The notes beneath the pieces are model-generated. The model searched no databases and had not been told where the DNA came from. It saw only the letters and a program-made list of their open reading frames with translations. This document shows, in pieces, positions 37,381 through 47,900 of a stretch of DNA of 64,000 nucleotides. Each line of letters begins with the position of its first letter. The first letter of the stretch is position 1. The stretch is from positions 1 to 64,000 of the forward strand of contig NZ_CAJHBO010000017.1 in NCBI RefSeq assembly GCF_904846645.1, in the 5' to 3' direction. The translations under genes were made by a program, and so were the position numbers. Origin of the DNA: Psychrobacter sp. Pi2-1 (GTDB lineage: Bacteria > Pseudomonadota > Gammaproteobacteria > Pseudomonadales > Moraxellaceae).

Positions 37381-38733
37381 TTATTTATAATAAATACTAA
37401 AGGTGCTACCACCTGAGCGATTGGCTTGGTGAGTGAGCTGCCAGCCCATATGCGACATGATACGCTGGACGATACTGAGTCCTAGACCTGATCCTTCAAC
37501 CTTATGTTTTGTCTCATGCTCTGACGACAGTATTGTTTGCTCGTCTTTATACTGAGACTCTAGTCGCTCAAACCGTTCATAGAGTAGAGGCATCATCGCC
37601 TCAGGAATACCTAAGCCAGTATCAGTCACCGTGACTTTTTCTTCATCGATAGTAATGGTTACCTCGCCATCATCGGTATATTGAAACGCATTTTTTATAA
37701 GATTGCCCAACGCCATTTTTAGTAGTTCGGGCCGTACGTAAGCGCTGTATTCTCGCTCAGCAATTATCTGACAAGTAACAGGCTTATACCGCAGCAAGTA
37801 CTTTAGTCGCTGCATTTCTGCTAAGGCGATATTGTTGATAGAGGTTTGCGGTGCGTCTAACTTTTCAGGCGCGCGCGATAGTAGAAGCAGGGCGGTTATA
37901 ATCTCAGAAGTTTCTTTGGCAGTAGTGCTAATGCGATTGGTAAACTCATTTAAGTGGCTGTCAGGGTCTAGTTGCGAGGCCAACACCTCGGAAGCCCCCA
38001 TGATAATAGTTAACGGTGTGCGTAACTCGTGACTGACATCACCAGTAAACAGTTGCTCACGCTTGAGATACTGCTCTAACTTGTGGTTTTTCTCATCGAT
38101 GGCCCGTGCCAAGACACCAACCTCAGATGGCAAGTGTGTCAAATCGCTTAAGTTGTGATGGTCAGTCTCGACGGCTCGCTTCAAATCTAATAGAGGCTTG
38201 ATGATTTGTTTAGAGGACAACTGAGAGAAGATAGCGGCGATAAGTAAGCTTAGAATCACGGCTACTTTTAGCGTATCTGCAAATATGTCTTCTAGGTGTT
38301 CAAATATCGCCAAAACTGGATAATTTTCCATTACCATTTCGGTGTTTTCTAGGTAAGTCAAAATATAGGTTTGACCGTCTTGGGTGTAGGCGAAAAGATG
38401 CAAGTTGGCATGACCTGCCCCAGATTCTTTATTAATAGTGACAGAAGTCTCTTGCACTGTGTCATTGGCTATCGCTTGTAAACTAGCAGGTGCTTTGTCA
38501 TAGCGATAAATCTTGATACCTGGGTCAGCGATATAGATAGGCTGGTCACCATACTTTTCTTGACTAAGCTCTAGCTGCTGCAACAAGCGAGCCTTGACCA
38601 AATCTTGCTCTATTCGGCTCTCTGCGTATAAAAAAATACTGACAAAAGCTGCGCACAGTAATAACGCGAATATGAAGTAAGACAGTCTGAACTTATTGGC
38701 TATCGAGTCTATATTGAGCATGGCATGGGACAA
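37381..38733 (-). CDS. sensor histidine kinase (PmrB/QseC-like)
   Basis: 450-aa membrane kinase. The first helix is at about residues 18-36, a periplasmic sensor domain at 37-155 and a second helix at about 155-173. The HisKA phosphorylation site is His235 in FTGDVSHELRTPLTI. The ATPase domain has GNLIKNAFQYTDDG (N box), VTDTGLGIPEAM (G1) and KVEGSGLGLSIV (G2). It partners the OmpR-type regulator encoded upstream (115-bp gap). Location between eptA and dgkA points to envelope or cationic-peptide sensing; the signal is unknown. Confidence 0.88.
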   Translation of the reverse strand: MSHAMLNIDSIANKFRLSYFIFALLLCAAFVSIFLYAESRIEQDLVKARLLQQLELSQEKYGDQPIYIADPGIKIYRYDKAPASLQAIANDTVQETSVTINKESGAGHANLHLFAYTQDGQTYILTYLENTEMVMENYPVLAIFEHLEDIFADTLKVAVILSLLIAAIFSQLSSKQIIKPLLDLKRAVETDHHNLSDLTHLPSEVGVLARAIDEKNHKLEQYLKREQLFTGDVSHELRTPLTIIMGASEVLASQLDPDSHLNEFTNRISTTAKETSEIITALLLLSRAPEKLDAPQTSINNIALAEMQRLKYLLRYKPVTCQIIAEREYSAYVRPELLKMALGNLIKNAFQYTDDGEVTITIDEEKVTVTDTGLGIPEAMMPLLYERFERLESQYKDEQTILSSEHETKHKVEGSGLGLSIVQRIMSHMGWQLTHQANRSGGSTFSIYYK

Positions 38734-38848
38734 CCTAATAGAAGAAGGCGATATATAACAGGGCTATATATAATAGAGCGATAAATACGATATGGTAAGT
38801 CGGTTAGTAAGTCACATGAGGTTTATTCAATTCATGCTGCAATCACGA

Positions 38849-39544
38849 CTACGCGCTTGCTGATTTGTTAGGGTCAACAACTTGGTAACCCACGCCAGGT
38901 ACTGTGACTATCATGGGTGCGTCAAATGGCTTATCAACCTGTGCACGCACGCTGTGCATATGGGTGCGCAGTGCATCACTACTGGGTACGTCTAGTCCCC
39001 ATACTTTTTCTTCAATCTCATTTTTACTGACGACTCTAGGCGCTGCACTTATTAGGATATGCAATATTTTAAAGCCAGTTGGGGTAAGCTTCAGTGATTG
39101 TCCCTCACGCATAATAGTATGCTCACTATTGTTTAAGGATAGTGCTCCGACGGCAATACTGTGGGCAAAATGATCGTCTTCATGGCGACGTATGAGCGCT
39201 TTGATACGGCACTCCAACTCAACCAACGAAAACGGCTTGACCAAATAATCGTCAGCGCCACTATCAAACCCAGCGACTTTATCCAAGATTGTATCGCGAG
39301 CCGTGAGCATGAGCACAGGCGTTTTGTCATGCAACTCTTCTCTGAGTTTTTTGCACAGCTGCGTGCCATCCATACCTGGTAGCATCACATCTAGCAATAT
39401 CACATCATAACGATTGTTTGAGGCAAGTGTTAGCCCGCTATAGCCATTATGTGCGTTATCCAACTCAAACCCTTTTGGCTCAAAAAAAGCATAAATATTG
39501 GCCACGATATCGGGGTTGTCTTCAATAACGAGTATCTTGTACAT
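38849..39544 (-). CDS. OmpR-family response regulator (PmrA-like)
   Basis: 231-aa two-component regulator. The receiver domain (1-120) has the acidic pocket in IEDN, phospho-acceptor Asp52 in VILLDVMLPGMDG, and the lysine of DDYLVKPF. The C-terminal winged helix (about 130-225) is of the OmpR type. It follows eptA by about 107 bp and precedes the kinase gene. It probably binds the CTTAAC direct repeats upstream of eptA and dgkA. Confidence 0.9.
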   Translation of the reverse strand: MYKILVIEDNPDIVANIYAFFEPKGFELDNAHNGYSGLTLASNNRYDVILLDVMLPGMDGTQLCKKLREELHDKTPVLMLTARDTILDKVAGFDSGADDYLVKPFSLVELECRIKALIRRHEDDHFAHSIAVGALSLNNSEHTIMREGQSLKLTPTGFKILHILISAAPRVVSKNEIEEKVWGLDVPSSDALRTHMHSVRAQVDKPFDAPMIVTVPGVGYQVVDPNKSASA

Positions 39545-39651
39545 GATGCTGACCTAAAAAATAGTGGTTACCTAAAAGGACTGAGTAATATAAGAACGAA
39601 TGCCGCGAGCTATTTCTAACAAATTAATTTTATTAACTCACTTTTAACCAC

Positions 39652-41370
39652 TCAATTAGAATGGGCAAGTTTAAAAAAGGTTGATGTACCTTTGATTTCA
39701 TCGGTTGTAATACCAAAAAAGCTAAGCAATGTCGGCGTAATAAAATCGTGTGACACTGGCTGATTGACCATACTAGAAAGACTTTCAGTATCGATACTAT
39801 TGCTATTGGGCGACCAAACTATCGTAGGCACGTGTTTTTGGGCATCTGGTGCGAACTTATAGGGCAAACCGTGCAGGTAGATATTATTTTCACCCAAACT
39901 CTCCCCATGATCACTAATATATACCATTACCACATCATAATCTTGCTCATAAGGCTTTAGCGTATCAATCACATTACTCAAAAAGTAATCGGTATAACGA
40001 ATCGCATTATCGTAACCATTTATCACAGACTGAGCATCACATTTAGACAGCTCATTGGTCATGCAGACAGGGTTATATTTTTCAAATTCTTTAGGATAGC
40101 GCTGATAATAGGCGGGGCCATGATTACCCATTTGATGCAGTAGAATAAGCGTATCTTTCGGCATCTCTTTCTGTGAGCTGCCTGACTTTACAAGTTTATC
40201 AAACCCGTCAAGCATACCGATATCTCGGCATTCGACATCACAGTTATGGTTTGTGTCAGCTGTTTTGTAGTCTTCAAAAGTAACGCGATCAGCCACGCCT
40301 TTTGAGCTAGAGTTATTGTCGCGCCAAACGACATTGATCCCTTGCTTGCTTAGTGTATCTAGTACGTTTTCATTATACTTGGCTGTATCGATATCGTAGT
40401 CTGCTCGATTTGCATAGCTAAACATGCAAGGTACGGAGTAGGCTGTAGAGGTTCCACAAGAGACGGCATCTTTAAAGCTATAAAGGTCTGACTGCTTTGA
40501 GAGCAGCGGTGTGGTATTGCGTGTATAGCCGTTCAAGCCGAAGTGATCTGCGCGAGCCGTTTCGCCAACCACAAACACCATTAGTTTAGGTTTGCCGCCG
40601 CCAGTAACACTATTAGCAGGTGCCACGCGCTTTGCGTCTGTCGCATGTAGCGTGAAAGTATCAGGACGGCGTAGCTCATCGACATAGTTTTCGCCAAGTT
40701 TGATCGTAGAGTAAATAGGCGTGATTGGGTTGGCATAAGAGCGAACTTGTTTATGTTGACGGAAGAAACTGGCGTACTGGTCACCAAATGGTAAAAGACA
40801 AGCTGCGATCAGTACGATAGACAATATCAAGGTTGCCGTTTTTTGTAGAATACTGCGTTGCCAAGTAAAGCGTTTCAACCGTATCTTGCTAATGATAAAT
40901 GCCGGCAACACGCCCAGTAGCAGCACCCGAATGACCATGCTAGGGGCAAACAACCCCATCGCCTCTGCTTGATCGGTCTCCAGACTGTTGATCAGCATGT
41001 TGGTATCAAATATCGTTCCATAAGCATCGGTAAAATAACCACAGATAGCGGCAGTAATCAGTAGCGCAATCAATACTGGTTTGGCAATTGGGCGATAGCA
41101 AAGCAGTTGCAATACCAGCCACATCAGTCCAAATAGTAAGCCTGTAATAGAGAATATAAAGCCAACGTTTTTGCTAAATGGATAGACAGCCAGCACCTGC
41201 TCAAAGAACCCAATATTTGCGGTCGCTACCAAATATAAAGCCACAATGAAAATAAGATAACTGAGATTTATCTCACGATTATAGAGCTTACTAAGGTAGC
41301 TGGTCTTTGTATTGGCGTTGGGTGCTTTGATTTTTAGCACATTGGTCTTGATGACTTGAGGTATGGACAT
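39652..41370 (-). CDS. eptA: lipid A phosphoethanolamine transferase EptA
   Basis: Inner-membrane enzyme with a periplasmic sulfatase-fold domain that transfers phosphoethanolamine from phosphatidylethanolamine to lipid A, lowering the negative charge that polymyxins target. Five N-terminal helices are followed by the catalytic domain, with the nucleophile threonine in VVGETARADHFGLNG and metal ligands in ISDHGESLGENNIYLHG. The frame is open from 41415 (587 aa), but the promoter -10 covers that codon; the ATG at 41370 (572 aa) fits the promoter and has a GAGAAG upstream. The same protein class includes MCR enzymes. Confidence 0.9.
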   Translation of the reverse strand: MSIPQVIKTNVLKIKAPNANTKTSYLSKLYNREINLSYLIFIVALYLVATANIGFFEQVLAVYPFSKNVGFIFSITGLLFGLMWLVLQLLCYRPIAKPVLIALLITAAICGYFTDAYGTIFDTNMLINSLETDQAEAMGLFAPSMVIRVLLLGVLPAFIISKIRLKRFTWQRSILQKTATLILSIVLIAACLLPFGDQYASFFRQHKQVRSYANPITPIYSTIKLGENYVDELRRPDTFTLHATDAKRVAPANSVTGGGKPKLMVFVVGETARADHFGLNGYTRNTTPLLSKQSDLYSFKDAVSCGTSTAYSVPCMFSYANRADYDIDTAKYNENVLDTLSKQGINVVWRDNNSSSKGVADRVTFEDYKTADTNHNCDVECRDIGMLDGFDKLVKSGSSQKEMPKDTLILLHQMGNHGPAYYQRYPKEFEKYNPVCMTNELSKCDAQSVINGYDNAIRYTDYFLSNVIDTLKPYEQDYDVVMVYISDHGESLGENNIYLHGLPYKFAPDAQKHVPTIVWSPNSNSIDTESLSSMVNQPVSHDFITPTLLSFFGITTDEIKGTSTFFKLAHSN

Positions 41371-41410
41371 ACAGATACTTCTCAACAGATGGTAGGAAAC
41401 GTCATTCCTT

Positions 41411-41444
41411 ACCATAGCAAGTGGTCTGTTAAGAAGATGTTAAG
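41411..41444 (-). promoter_or_regulatory. PmrA-box-like direct repeat and -10 of eptA
   Basis: On the minus strand: CTTAAC-N5-CTTAAC (41444-41428), 11 bases, then TATGGT (41416-41411). The proximal edge lies 57 bases before the chosen eptA ATG, almost identical to the dgkA promoter. Confidence 0.75.
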
Positions 41445-41511
41445 GCAGTTGATGCTAACTATCATAAGTTGGATGTTGTGTGGATTGTTGAAACGATTTT
41501 ATATATTCAAG

Positions 41512-42201
41512 TCAGGCAGGATTCATCATTGCCATCAACTGGGGCTTGTCCTTTATGGTGATAAAACCATAGTGCATATCGATAAGGCTCTGCTTTTGCC
41601 ACGATTGAATGATTTTATTGATGGTTTGTCTGGTAGTACCAAGCATAAAGCCAAGCTCTTCTTGCGATAAGCGCAGATCTATTTTGATATCGTCTCCTAT
41701 TTGCTGTCCATAAGTGTCAATCAGCCCAATCAGCATGCTAGCCAATCGCGCTGAGGTATTGAGTGAGGTAGCATCGTCAATCCAATCAAATGCTCGGCGA
41801 ATTCGCTCGCAGGTTATAAGCGCGAGGTGCTTGTATAAAATCGGATGCAACTGCGCTGTTTGAATGACTAGATTTCTTGGGATAGAGATTAGCGTTACTT
41901 TGTTAATCGTCCATGCATCATGGGTGCGAGGATTGTCATCTATGATAGATATTTCACCAAACCACTCGCCATTAGATAGATGTGCCAGAGTCATAGCATG
42001 GCCACTAGCGCTCACGTTACAGACTCTAATCGTACCCGACACGACAAAGTGTAGCGCCGCATCATCGTTGTCACCGATGGCATGAATCATTCGTCCTTTT
42101 TGGTATACCTTTAGCACCGCATCGCCTGCCAGTAGCAGCTGCACAATGGCTGGCAATTGACTAAACCATGGGTCGTTATTCAAATAATCATTGATATTCA
42201 T
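41512..42201 (-). CDS. Crp/Fnr-family transcriptional regulator
   Basis: 229 aa from the ATG at 42201; the frame is open to 42288 but that would cover the divergent gene's start. A cyclic-nucleotide-binding-like barrel (about residues 20-130, with HLSNGEWFGEISIID) is followed by a C-terminal helix-turn-helix (LSQEELGFMLGTTRQTINKI). There is no N-terminal cysteine cluster, so it is not an FNR-type oxygen sensor. Divergent from the aldolase gene, with 85 bp between start codons, so it may regulate that pair. Ligand unknown. Confidence 0.82.
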   Translation of the reverse strand: MNINDYLNNDPWFSQLPAIVQLLLAGDAVLKVYQKGRMIHAIGDNDDAALHFVVSGTIRVCNVSASGHAMTLAHLSNGEWFGEISIIDDNPRTHDAWTINKVTLISIPRNLVIQTAQLHPILYKHLALITCERIRRAFDWIDDATSLNTSARLASMLIGLIDTYGQQIGDDIKIDLRLSQEELGFMLGTTRQTINKIIQSWQKQSLIDMHYGFITIKDKPQLMAMMNPA

Positions 42202-42286
42202 AAGTGTAATGTTTTTGACAGATTTGGTTTTATGAAATGGTGTAAAGTAATCATTCAGGATATCTAACACAGTAAAGGAATACAGC

Positions 42287-43078
42287 ATGCAAACAACTAT
42301 GCAAACCGCGACATCGACCGATTTAACCTCGAGTGTACACCATAATATGAGCGAACAAGAGTGGCAGATGCGCGTAAATCTTGCCGCCTGTTATCGAATG
42401 ATTGCCTCTTATGGTTGGGATGATCTGGTATTCACTCATATCTCTGCGCGCGTACCAGGTACTGAAGATGAGTTTTTAATCAACCCGTACGGCATGTTAT
42501 TTGAAGAGATTACCGCCTCTAGTCTAGTCAAGGTCAATAAAGCAGGCGAGAAAGTATCACCATCAGAGTTTGACGTAAATCCAGCTGGATTTATCATTCA
42601 TAGTGCTGTGCACGAAGCTCGCGACGATGCGCATTGCGTTATCCATCTACATACAAATGATGGCGTTGCTGTCTCAGCGCAAGAAAAAGGCCTGCTACCT
42701 ATCTCGCAACAATCATTATTTCCGCTATCCAACTTGGCATACCACGACTACGAAGGCGTCGCATTAAACCCTGAAGAAAAGGTCCGTTTGGTTAATGATT
42801 TAGGTGATGCTCACTTTATGATTTTGCGTAACCATGGTCTGCTCACCTGTGCCGATACAGTCGCCAATGCGTTTTTGTACATGTATATCATGCAAAGAGC
42901 CTGTGAGATTCAGATTAAAGCACAGAGCGGCGGCGGTGCATTGACGCCAATACCAGCACAAATCTTGGCCGGTATCCAAGCGGCATCAGAGCAAGTGACT
43001 CGGGGCGCGAATGGTGACATCGCATGGCCTGCGTTACTAAGAAAACTGCGCCGCACCGATCCATCATTTGAGGAGTAA
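42287..43078 (+). CDS. class II aldolase/adducin-family protein
   Basis: 263-aa cytoplasmic protein of the class II aldolase/adducin fold, often 3-ketoacid or fuculose-phosphate aldolase-like. Zinc ligands are seen in CVIHLHTNDGVAVSA and in FMILRNHGLLTCADTVA. An AAAGGA ribosome site precedes the ATG. It is followed eight bases later by an alpha/beta hydrolase, so the two form an operon. The substrate is not evident. Confidence 0.82.
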   Translation: MQTTMQTATSTDLTSSVHHNMSEQEWQMRVNLAACYRMIASYGWDDLVFTHISARVPGTEDEFLINPYGMLFEEITASSLVKVNKAGEKVSPSEFDVNPAGFIIHSAVHEARDDAHCVIHLHTNDGVAVSAQEKGLLPISQQSLFPLSNLAYHDYEGVALNPEEKVRLVNDLGDAHFMILRNHGLLTCADTVANAFLYMYIMQRACEIQIKAQSGGGALTPIPAQILAGIQAASEQVTRGANGDIAWPALLRKLRRTDPSFEE

Positions 43079-43085
43079 ATCTCTA

Positions 43086-43958
43086 ATGATAACTCTTGAT
43101 GAGTGGCAACGGCAGGGACAATATGAATCCATTCATGGGCATCAAATATTCACTCGGTATGCAGGGGATAAGAGTGCGCCTGTATTGCTATTGATTCATG
43201 GTTATCCTAGTGCCAGTTGGGACTGGGAGGGCATGTGGGATGCGCTAACCGAGCACTATTATGTCATCACGCTTGATATGCTGGGGTTTGGGTTGTCAGA
43301 CAAACCAAAAAACGCGCGCTATCTAATCAGTGAACAGGCTGATATTTATCAAGTTTTTTTGCAAAAACTGGGCGTCAGTGATTATCATATATTAGCGCAT
43401 GACTATGGTGATACAGTGGCTCAGGAATTGCTAGCCAGACAAGTTGAGAGTAGCGCTGAGCGACACATTGCTAGCGTATGCTTTTTAAATGGTGGTCTGT
43501 TCCCTGAGACGCACAAACCTATCTTGGTACAGAAGCTACTACTATCGCCATTGGGACCTCTGGTATTAAAGCTGATTAATAAGCAGAAATTTGCAGGCAG
43601 TCTACAGCGGATATTTGGCCCCGACACGCAGCCCACAGCAGAAGTGATAGATACGCTATGGCAGCTGTTAAATCACAACAATGGACTGGGTGTGATGCAT
43701 AAGCTAATTAACTATATGCCTCAACGTCAGCAGTACCGCGAGCGATGGGTAGGTGCGATTATCAACAGTACTGTACCGGTGAAATTAATCGCAGGCGCCA
43801 AAGATCCTATCTCAGGTCAGCATATGATTGATCGTTATCGTCAACTGATACCCAATGCTGATATAACCAATATGCCTATGCTAGGTCATTATCCGCAGGT
43901 AGAAAATGCAGCAGCGATCACAGCGGCTTATCTACAATTTAGACGCAGTATTCTGTAA
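43086..43958 (+). CDS. alpha/beta hydrolase
   Basis: 290 aa from the ATG at 43086 (AGGAG ten bases upstream); an in-frame TTG at 43068 would overlap the previous gene. Alpha/beta-hydrolase fold: oxyanion region LLIHGYPSASWDWEG, nucleophile region HDYGDTVAQELL (an aspartate in the elbow, as in haloalkane dehalogenase and epoxide hydrolase relatives) and late histidine in MLGHYPQVE. The Asp nucleophile suggests hydrolysis of epoxides or halides rather than ordinary esters, but this is inference. Co-transcribed with the aldolase-like gene. Confidence 0.8.
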   Translation: MITLDEWQRQGQYESIHGHQIFTRYAGDKSAPVLLLIHGYPSASWDWEGMWDALTEHYYVITLDMLGFGLSDKPKNARYLISEQADIYQVFLQKLGVSDYHILAHDYGDTVAQELLARQVESSAERHIASVCFLNGGLFPETHKPILVQKLLLSPLGPLVLKLINKQKFAGSLQRIFGPDTQPTAEVIDTLWQLLNHNNGLGVMHKLINYMPQRQQYRERWVGAIINSTVPVKLIAGAKDPISGQHMIDRYRQLIPNADITNMPMLGHYPQVENAAAITAAYLQFRRSIL

Positions 43959-43976
43959 ATACAGTTCAATCTAACA

Positions 43977-44012
43977 AACGCAAAGCATCAAATGGTGCTC
44001 TGCGTTTTTTTA
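43977..44012 (+). terminator. Rho-independent terminator after the hydrolase
   Basis: Stem AACGCA-A-AGCA/TGCT-C-TGCGTT (43977-43987 with 43996-44006) with one internal mismatch, followed by T7. Confidence 0.85.
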
Positions 44013-44959
44013 TGGGTAGTAAGCACTGAGTGCATCACTGTCTCTTAGTATGTGTCTGTACGGCTATAGCTGGTCAGTACCTAAAGTCTATGCACTACAC
44101 CTATCTGGTATGCCATTAATCAACTGTGCCCTTTTATCATGTCATAAGCTGCATTGTCAGCATCGTCATTTATATTAGCTATCTTTACTTATGCGATTAA
44201 ATTCCCAATAACTTTCTATTTTTAATTCTGTTTATTTTAATAAAAATAAAATATGACCCATTATATTTGTTTGTCTGAATATATTTGTTTGGCTGAATAT
44301 ATTTGTTTGGCTGAATATATTTGTTTGGCTGAATATATTTGTTTGGCTGAATATATTTGTTTGGCTGAATATATTTGTTTGGCTGAATATATTTGTTTGG
44401 CTGAATATATTCACTTAAAAGAATATAAAGAAAGCAGACATTAGTCTTTTGCAATATTGCTGAGTATAATTCTTATATTAATGTTCTATATGTCTTTATT
44501 AATAATGATTATTGAAAGCATAAAAAATGTATCTCGGAAACTCAGTTTCTCTATTGGTTTATGCCTTACAAACAAAGGGATTGGCTATCAAATAAAATCT
44601 GAAAAATTTAGATTCATGAGTATTTTGTAAGTGTATGTTATATATATATTTTATCATTTGTATACAAGTTTTTTATGCATACAAAAATAGGGCAGTTCTC
44701 ATCACCTAAAAAATCTATTACTGCTTGGTTAATATTGATTACACAATGCCTATATATAATCGTTTTAGCGATTGATTATTTTGCTGTTTGTACTAGAATA
44801 CTAAATAAGCGTATCTAAATTGTTAGTCATATATCTAAAGTATTTCTAGCACAAAGAAGTTTTAAATTAAGCCTAGAGTAATGTTGCCTTATTTACAGCA
44901 GAGAACCATAAGTCCTTCCGTGTTGTACGAGCTCTTTAATTAATAAAGGAATAGAGATT
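44013..44959. other. AT-rich spacer upstream of the adhesin gene
   Basis: About 950 bases without a credible gene. Short frames through the 18-bp repeat are open on both strands only because the repeat length is a multiple of three. The part after 44412 is very AT-rich and should contain the adhesin promoter; the adhesin ribosome site is AAAGGAA near 44946. Confidence 0.6.
44262..44411. repeat. 18-bp tandem repeat array (8 full units)
   Basis: Eight head-to-tail copies of TATATTTGTTTGGCTGAA starting at 44262. The first has one change (GTCTGAA), the next seven are identical, and a partial ninth unit ends by 44411. Near-perfect identity points to recent or ongoing expansion by slippage. It lies about 550 bp before the trimeric autotransporter start codon. 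Confidence 0.92.
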
Positions 44960-47900
44960 ATGAACCGTAACTATAAAGTCATTTGGAATAGATCACTAGG
45001 GTGCTTCACGGCTGTCGCAGAGTATGCAAAGAGCCGTGGCAAGTCTTCAAGTTCTGCTGTCAGTTCTGGCGCTAGTCCTTCTACAGGCGCTATGATAGGA
45101 GGTGCACGACTGGTAAAATTAAGTGCATTATGTGTGGGAATGGCTGCTACTGGATTTAGTATGCAGGCAGTAGCAGGCTATGAAGCAGGTGGTGGGACGA
45201 CTAGGGTAAACTGTACAAGAGATTCTAATGGTTTTGGTGGTGAAGAGGCTTCGGTAGCTATTGGAAATGGTGTTTTAAATAATATTGCTTGTGCCTCAGG
45301 TGCAGAGACAATAGCAATAGGCGCAAATCTTGCAGCAACAGGTTCACAGGCTACGGCAATTGGTAGTGATATCATTGCGAGCGGTGATTTATCAGTCATT
45401 ATAGGTCAAAATTTCAATAGTAATCCTACGACATCTACTGGTGCAGGCGGGGTTGCTATTGGTAGTGGTCTAAGTGGAGCCTTAGATAGCCCAATTGCGA
45501 ATGGGATTGGTTCTGTTGCTATCGGGTCAAGTGGAAATGCCACAACCAATGGCTTAAACGGTGCTATTGCCTCAGGAAACCATGCCTTAGCTCTCATTTC
45601 TGGTGCAGAGGCATCAGGTGTAAACTCTGTTGCTATTGGTGCAGGTTCTAAAGCTTCTGCCGCCAATGCTTATGCCCTTGGTGAAAGCGCTAACGCAGCA
45701 GCTTTAAACACCGTTGCCCTCGGTGCAGATACTAGCAGTGCTACACAATATGGGGTCAGCATCGGTCGTGCTGCAAGCTCAACAGGTCAATCCTCTGTTG
45801 CCATAGGCGGCGGGTCAGCTGGCGGCGGGGCTGCCACTACCAATGGCACTGGTGCCATCGCTATCGGTAGTGGTGGGAATAATACCCTCGGTGCAAACGC
45901 TGTTGGCACTGGTGCCATCGCCGTTGGTCAGGCCTCTAAAGCAACTGCAGCTTCTAGCATTAGTATCGGTGCTACTGCCAATGCAAGCATCGCTAACTCT
46001 GTCGCTTTGGGTGCAGGCTCAACAACAACCACACCATCGGGCAACTCATTCTTGACTAATGTCGCAGCAGTACCTGCAAACGGTGTGGTGTCTGTCGGCA
46101 CTGCTGCCGCGACCAGACGTATTCAAAATGTCGCTGGCGGGTCCGCTGCGACTGATGCAGTAAATGTCGCGCAGTTAACAGCGCAAAACACATTAACGAA
46201 TAAACAAGGTACTGATACAGCCGCGGCACTTGGTGGTAACTCTCAGTATAGTCCTACGACAGGAGCTATCACGGCACCTACTTACTCTGTCGTCAGCAAC
46301 CCAGCTAACGCAGCAGGTAGTGTCACTGGTGTCGGTGGTGCTATTAGCGCACTAAACTCAGCCGTACAGACACCACTGACCTTTACTGGGAATACGGGCA
46401 CAACCACTCGTAAGTTGGGCGAAACGCTCACTATCTCTGGTGGGTTAGCTGGTGCAGGCTCTAATAGCAACATCAAAACAGTGGTAACTGGTAATACGGT
46501 CGATATTCAACTTGCCAATGCTCCAGTTTTTACTGGGCAAGTAAAAGCCAATGGTTTTGATGCAAGTAACAGTAAAATTACTAATGTAGCCAATGGCACT
46601 GTTGCTGGCGATGCAGTAAACTTTGGGCAATTAGAGACAACTAACACTAACGTCAGTAATGCTCAAACCAGTGCTAATAGTGCTCAGACCAGCGCAAATA
46701 ACGCTCAAACAACTGCTACTAATGCTCAAACTGCTGCTACTAATGCCCAAACGACAGCTACAACAGCACTCACTGAAGCAAATAAAGGCTTCAATATTAA
46801 AGCTGGTAGTAGTGCGGTAGACAATGTCAAGCTTGGCGAGACTGTCGGTTTTACTAATACAGACAGCAATCTAGTTGTGACTAATAACGCTACTGATAAT
46901 ACTGTCAATTATAATCTTGCTCAAGATATCGACCTAGGTCCTGCTGGTAGCGTGACCACTGGCAACACCGTCACAAACAGTAATGGTGTCACAATTACTG
47001 ATGGTACTAACGTAACCACCATGACATCAGCAGGCACCAAGGTTACAGATGGCACTAATACCAGTAACTATGGTGCAGAAGGCTTAACCTTCCTTGACAC
47101 TACTGGCGCTGTATTGGCGAACACGCCAAGCATTACCGCAGCTGGTATTGATGCAGGTAATAACAAGGTTACGAATGTTGCTGATGGGACTATTGCTGCT
47201 AACAGCAAAGACGCCATCAACGGTGGTCAAGTGAATACGCTAGTCACCACAGTCAACACAAAGACCAACCAACTAGGAAGTGACACCGCAGAGAACCTAG
47301 GCGGCGGCGCTATCTATGATCCTGCTACAGGCACCATCAGTAATCCAACTTACAACGTTAATGGCGTCGCTAATGACAACGTTGGCGCTGCAATCACTGC
47401 ACTAGATCAAGGCTTTACCTTAAACAGCAATGGTGCTGATGGCGCTGCGATCAAGGCGGGCGACACCATTGACATCGGAACCGCTGATGCTGAGAACAAC
47501 CTTAGCGTCACTAAAACAGGTAACGTTGTTGACTTCAGCTTAAATAAGAACCTTGACTTAGGCGCGACAGGCAGCGTGACCACTGGCAACACCGTCACAA
47601 ACAGTAATGGTGTCACAATTACTGATGGTACTAACGTAACCACCATGACATCAGCAGGCACCAAGGTTACAGATGGCACTAATACCAGCAACTATGGTGC
47701 AGAAGGCTTAACCTTCCTTGACACTACTGGCGCTGTATTGGCGAACACGCCAAGCATTACCGCAGCTGGTATTGATGCAGGTAATAACAAGGTTACGAAT
47801 GTTGCTGATGGGACTATTGCTGCTAACAGCAAAGACGCCATCAACGGTGGTCAAGTGAATACGCTAGTCACCACAGTCAACACAAAGACCAACCAACTAG

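Noticed and set aside
39632..39648. ATTAAC-N5-TTTAAC upstream of the response regulator gene as a third PmrA-like box
   Set aside because: Hexamers deviate from CTTAAC, the orientation is opposite to the other two boxes, and no -10 lies 11 bases downstream, so autoregulation is not supported.
44262..44411. Regular repeats as a CRISPR array
   Set aside because: The 18-bp units abut directly with no spacers and no cas genes are present in the window.
44197..44454. Repeat-peptide frames (YIQPNK on the minus strand, YICLAE on the plus strand) as real genes
   Set aside because: The frames exist because an 18-bp repeat without stops is open in several frames. No ribosome site or homology supports translation.
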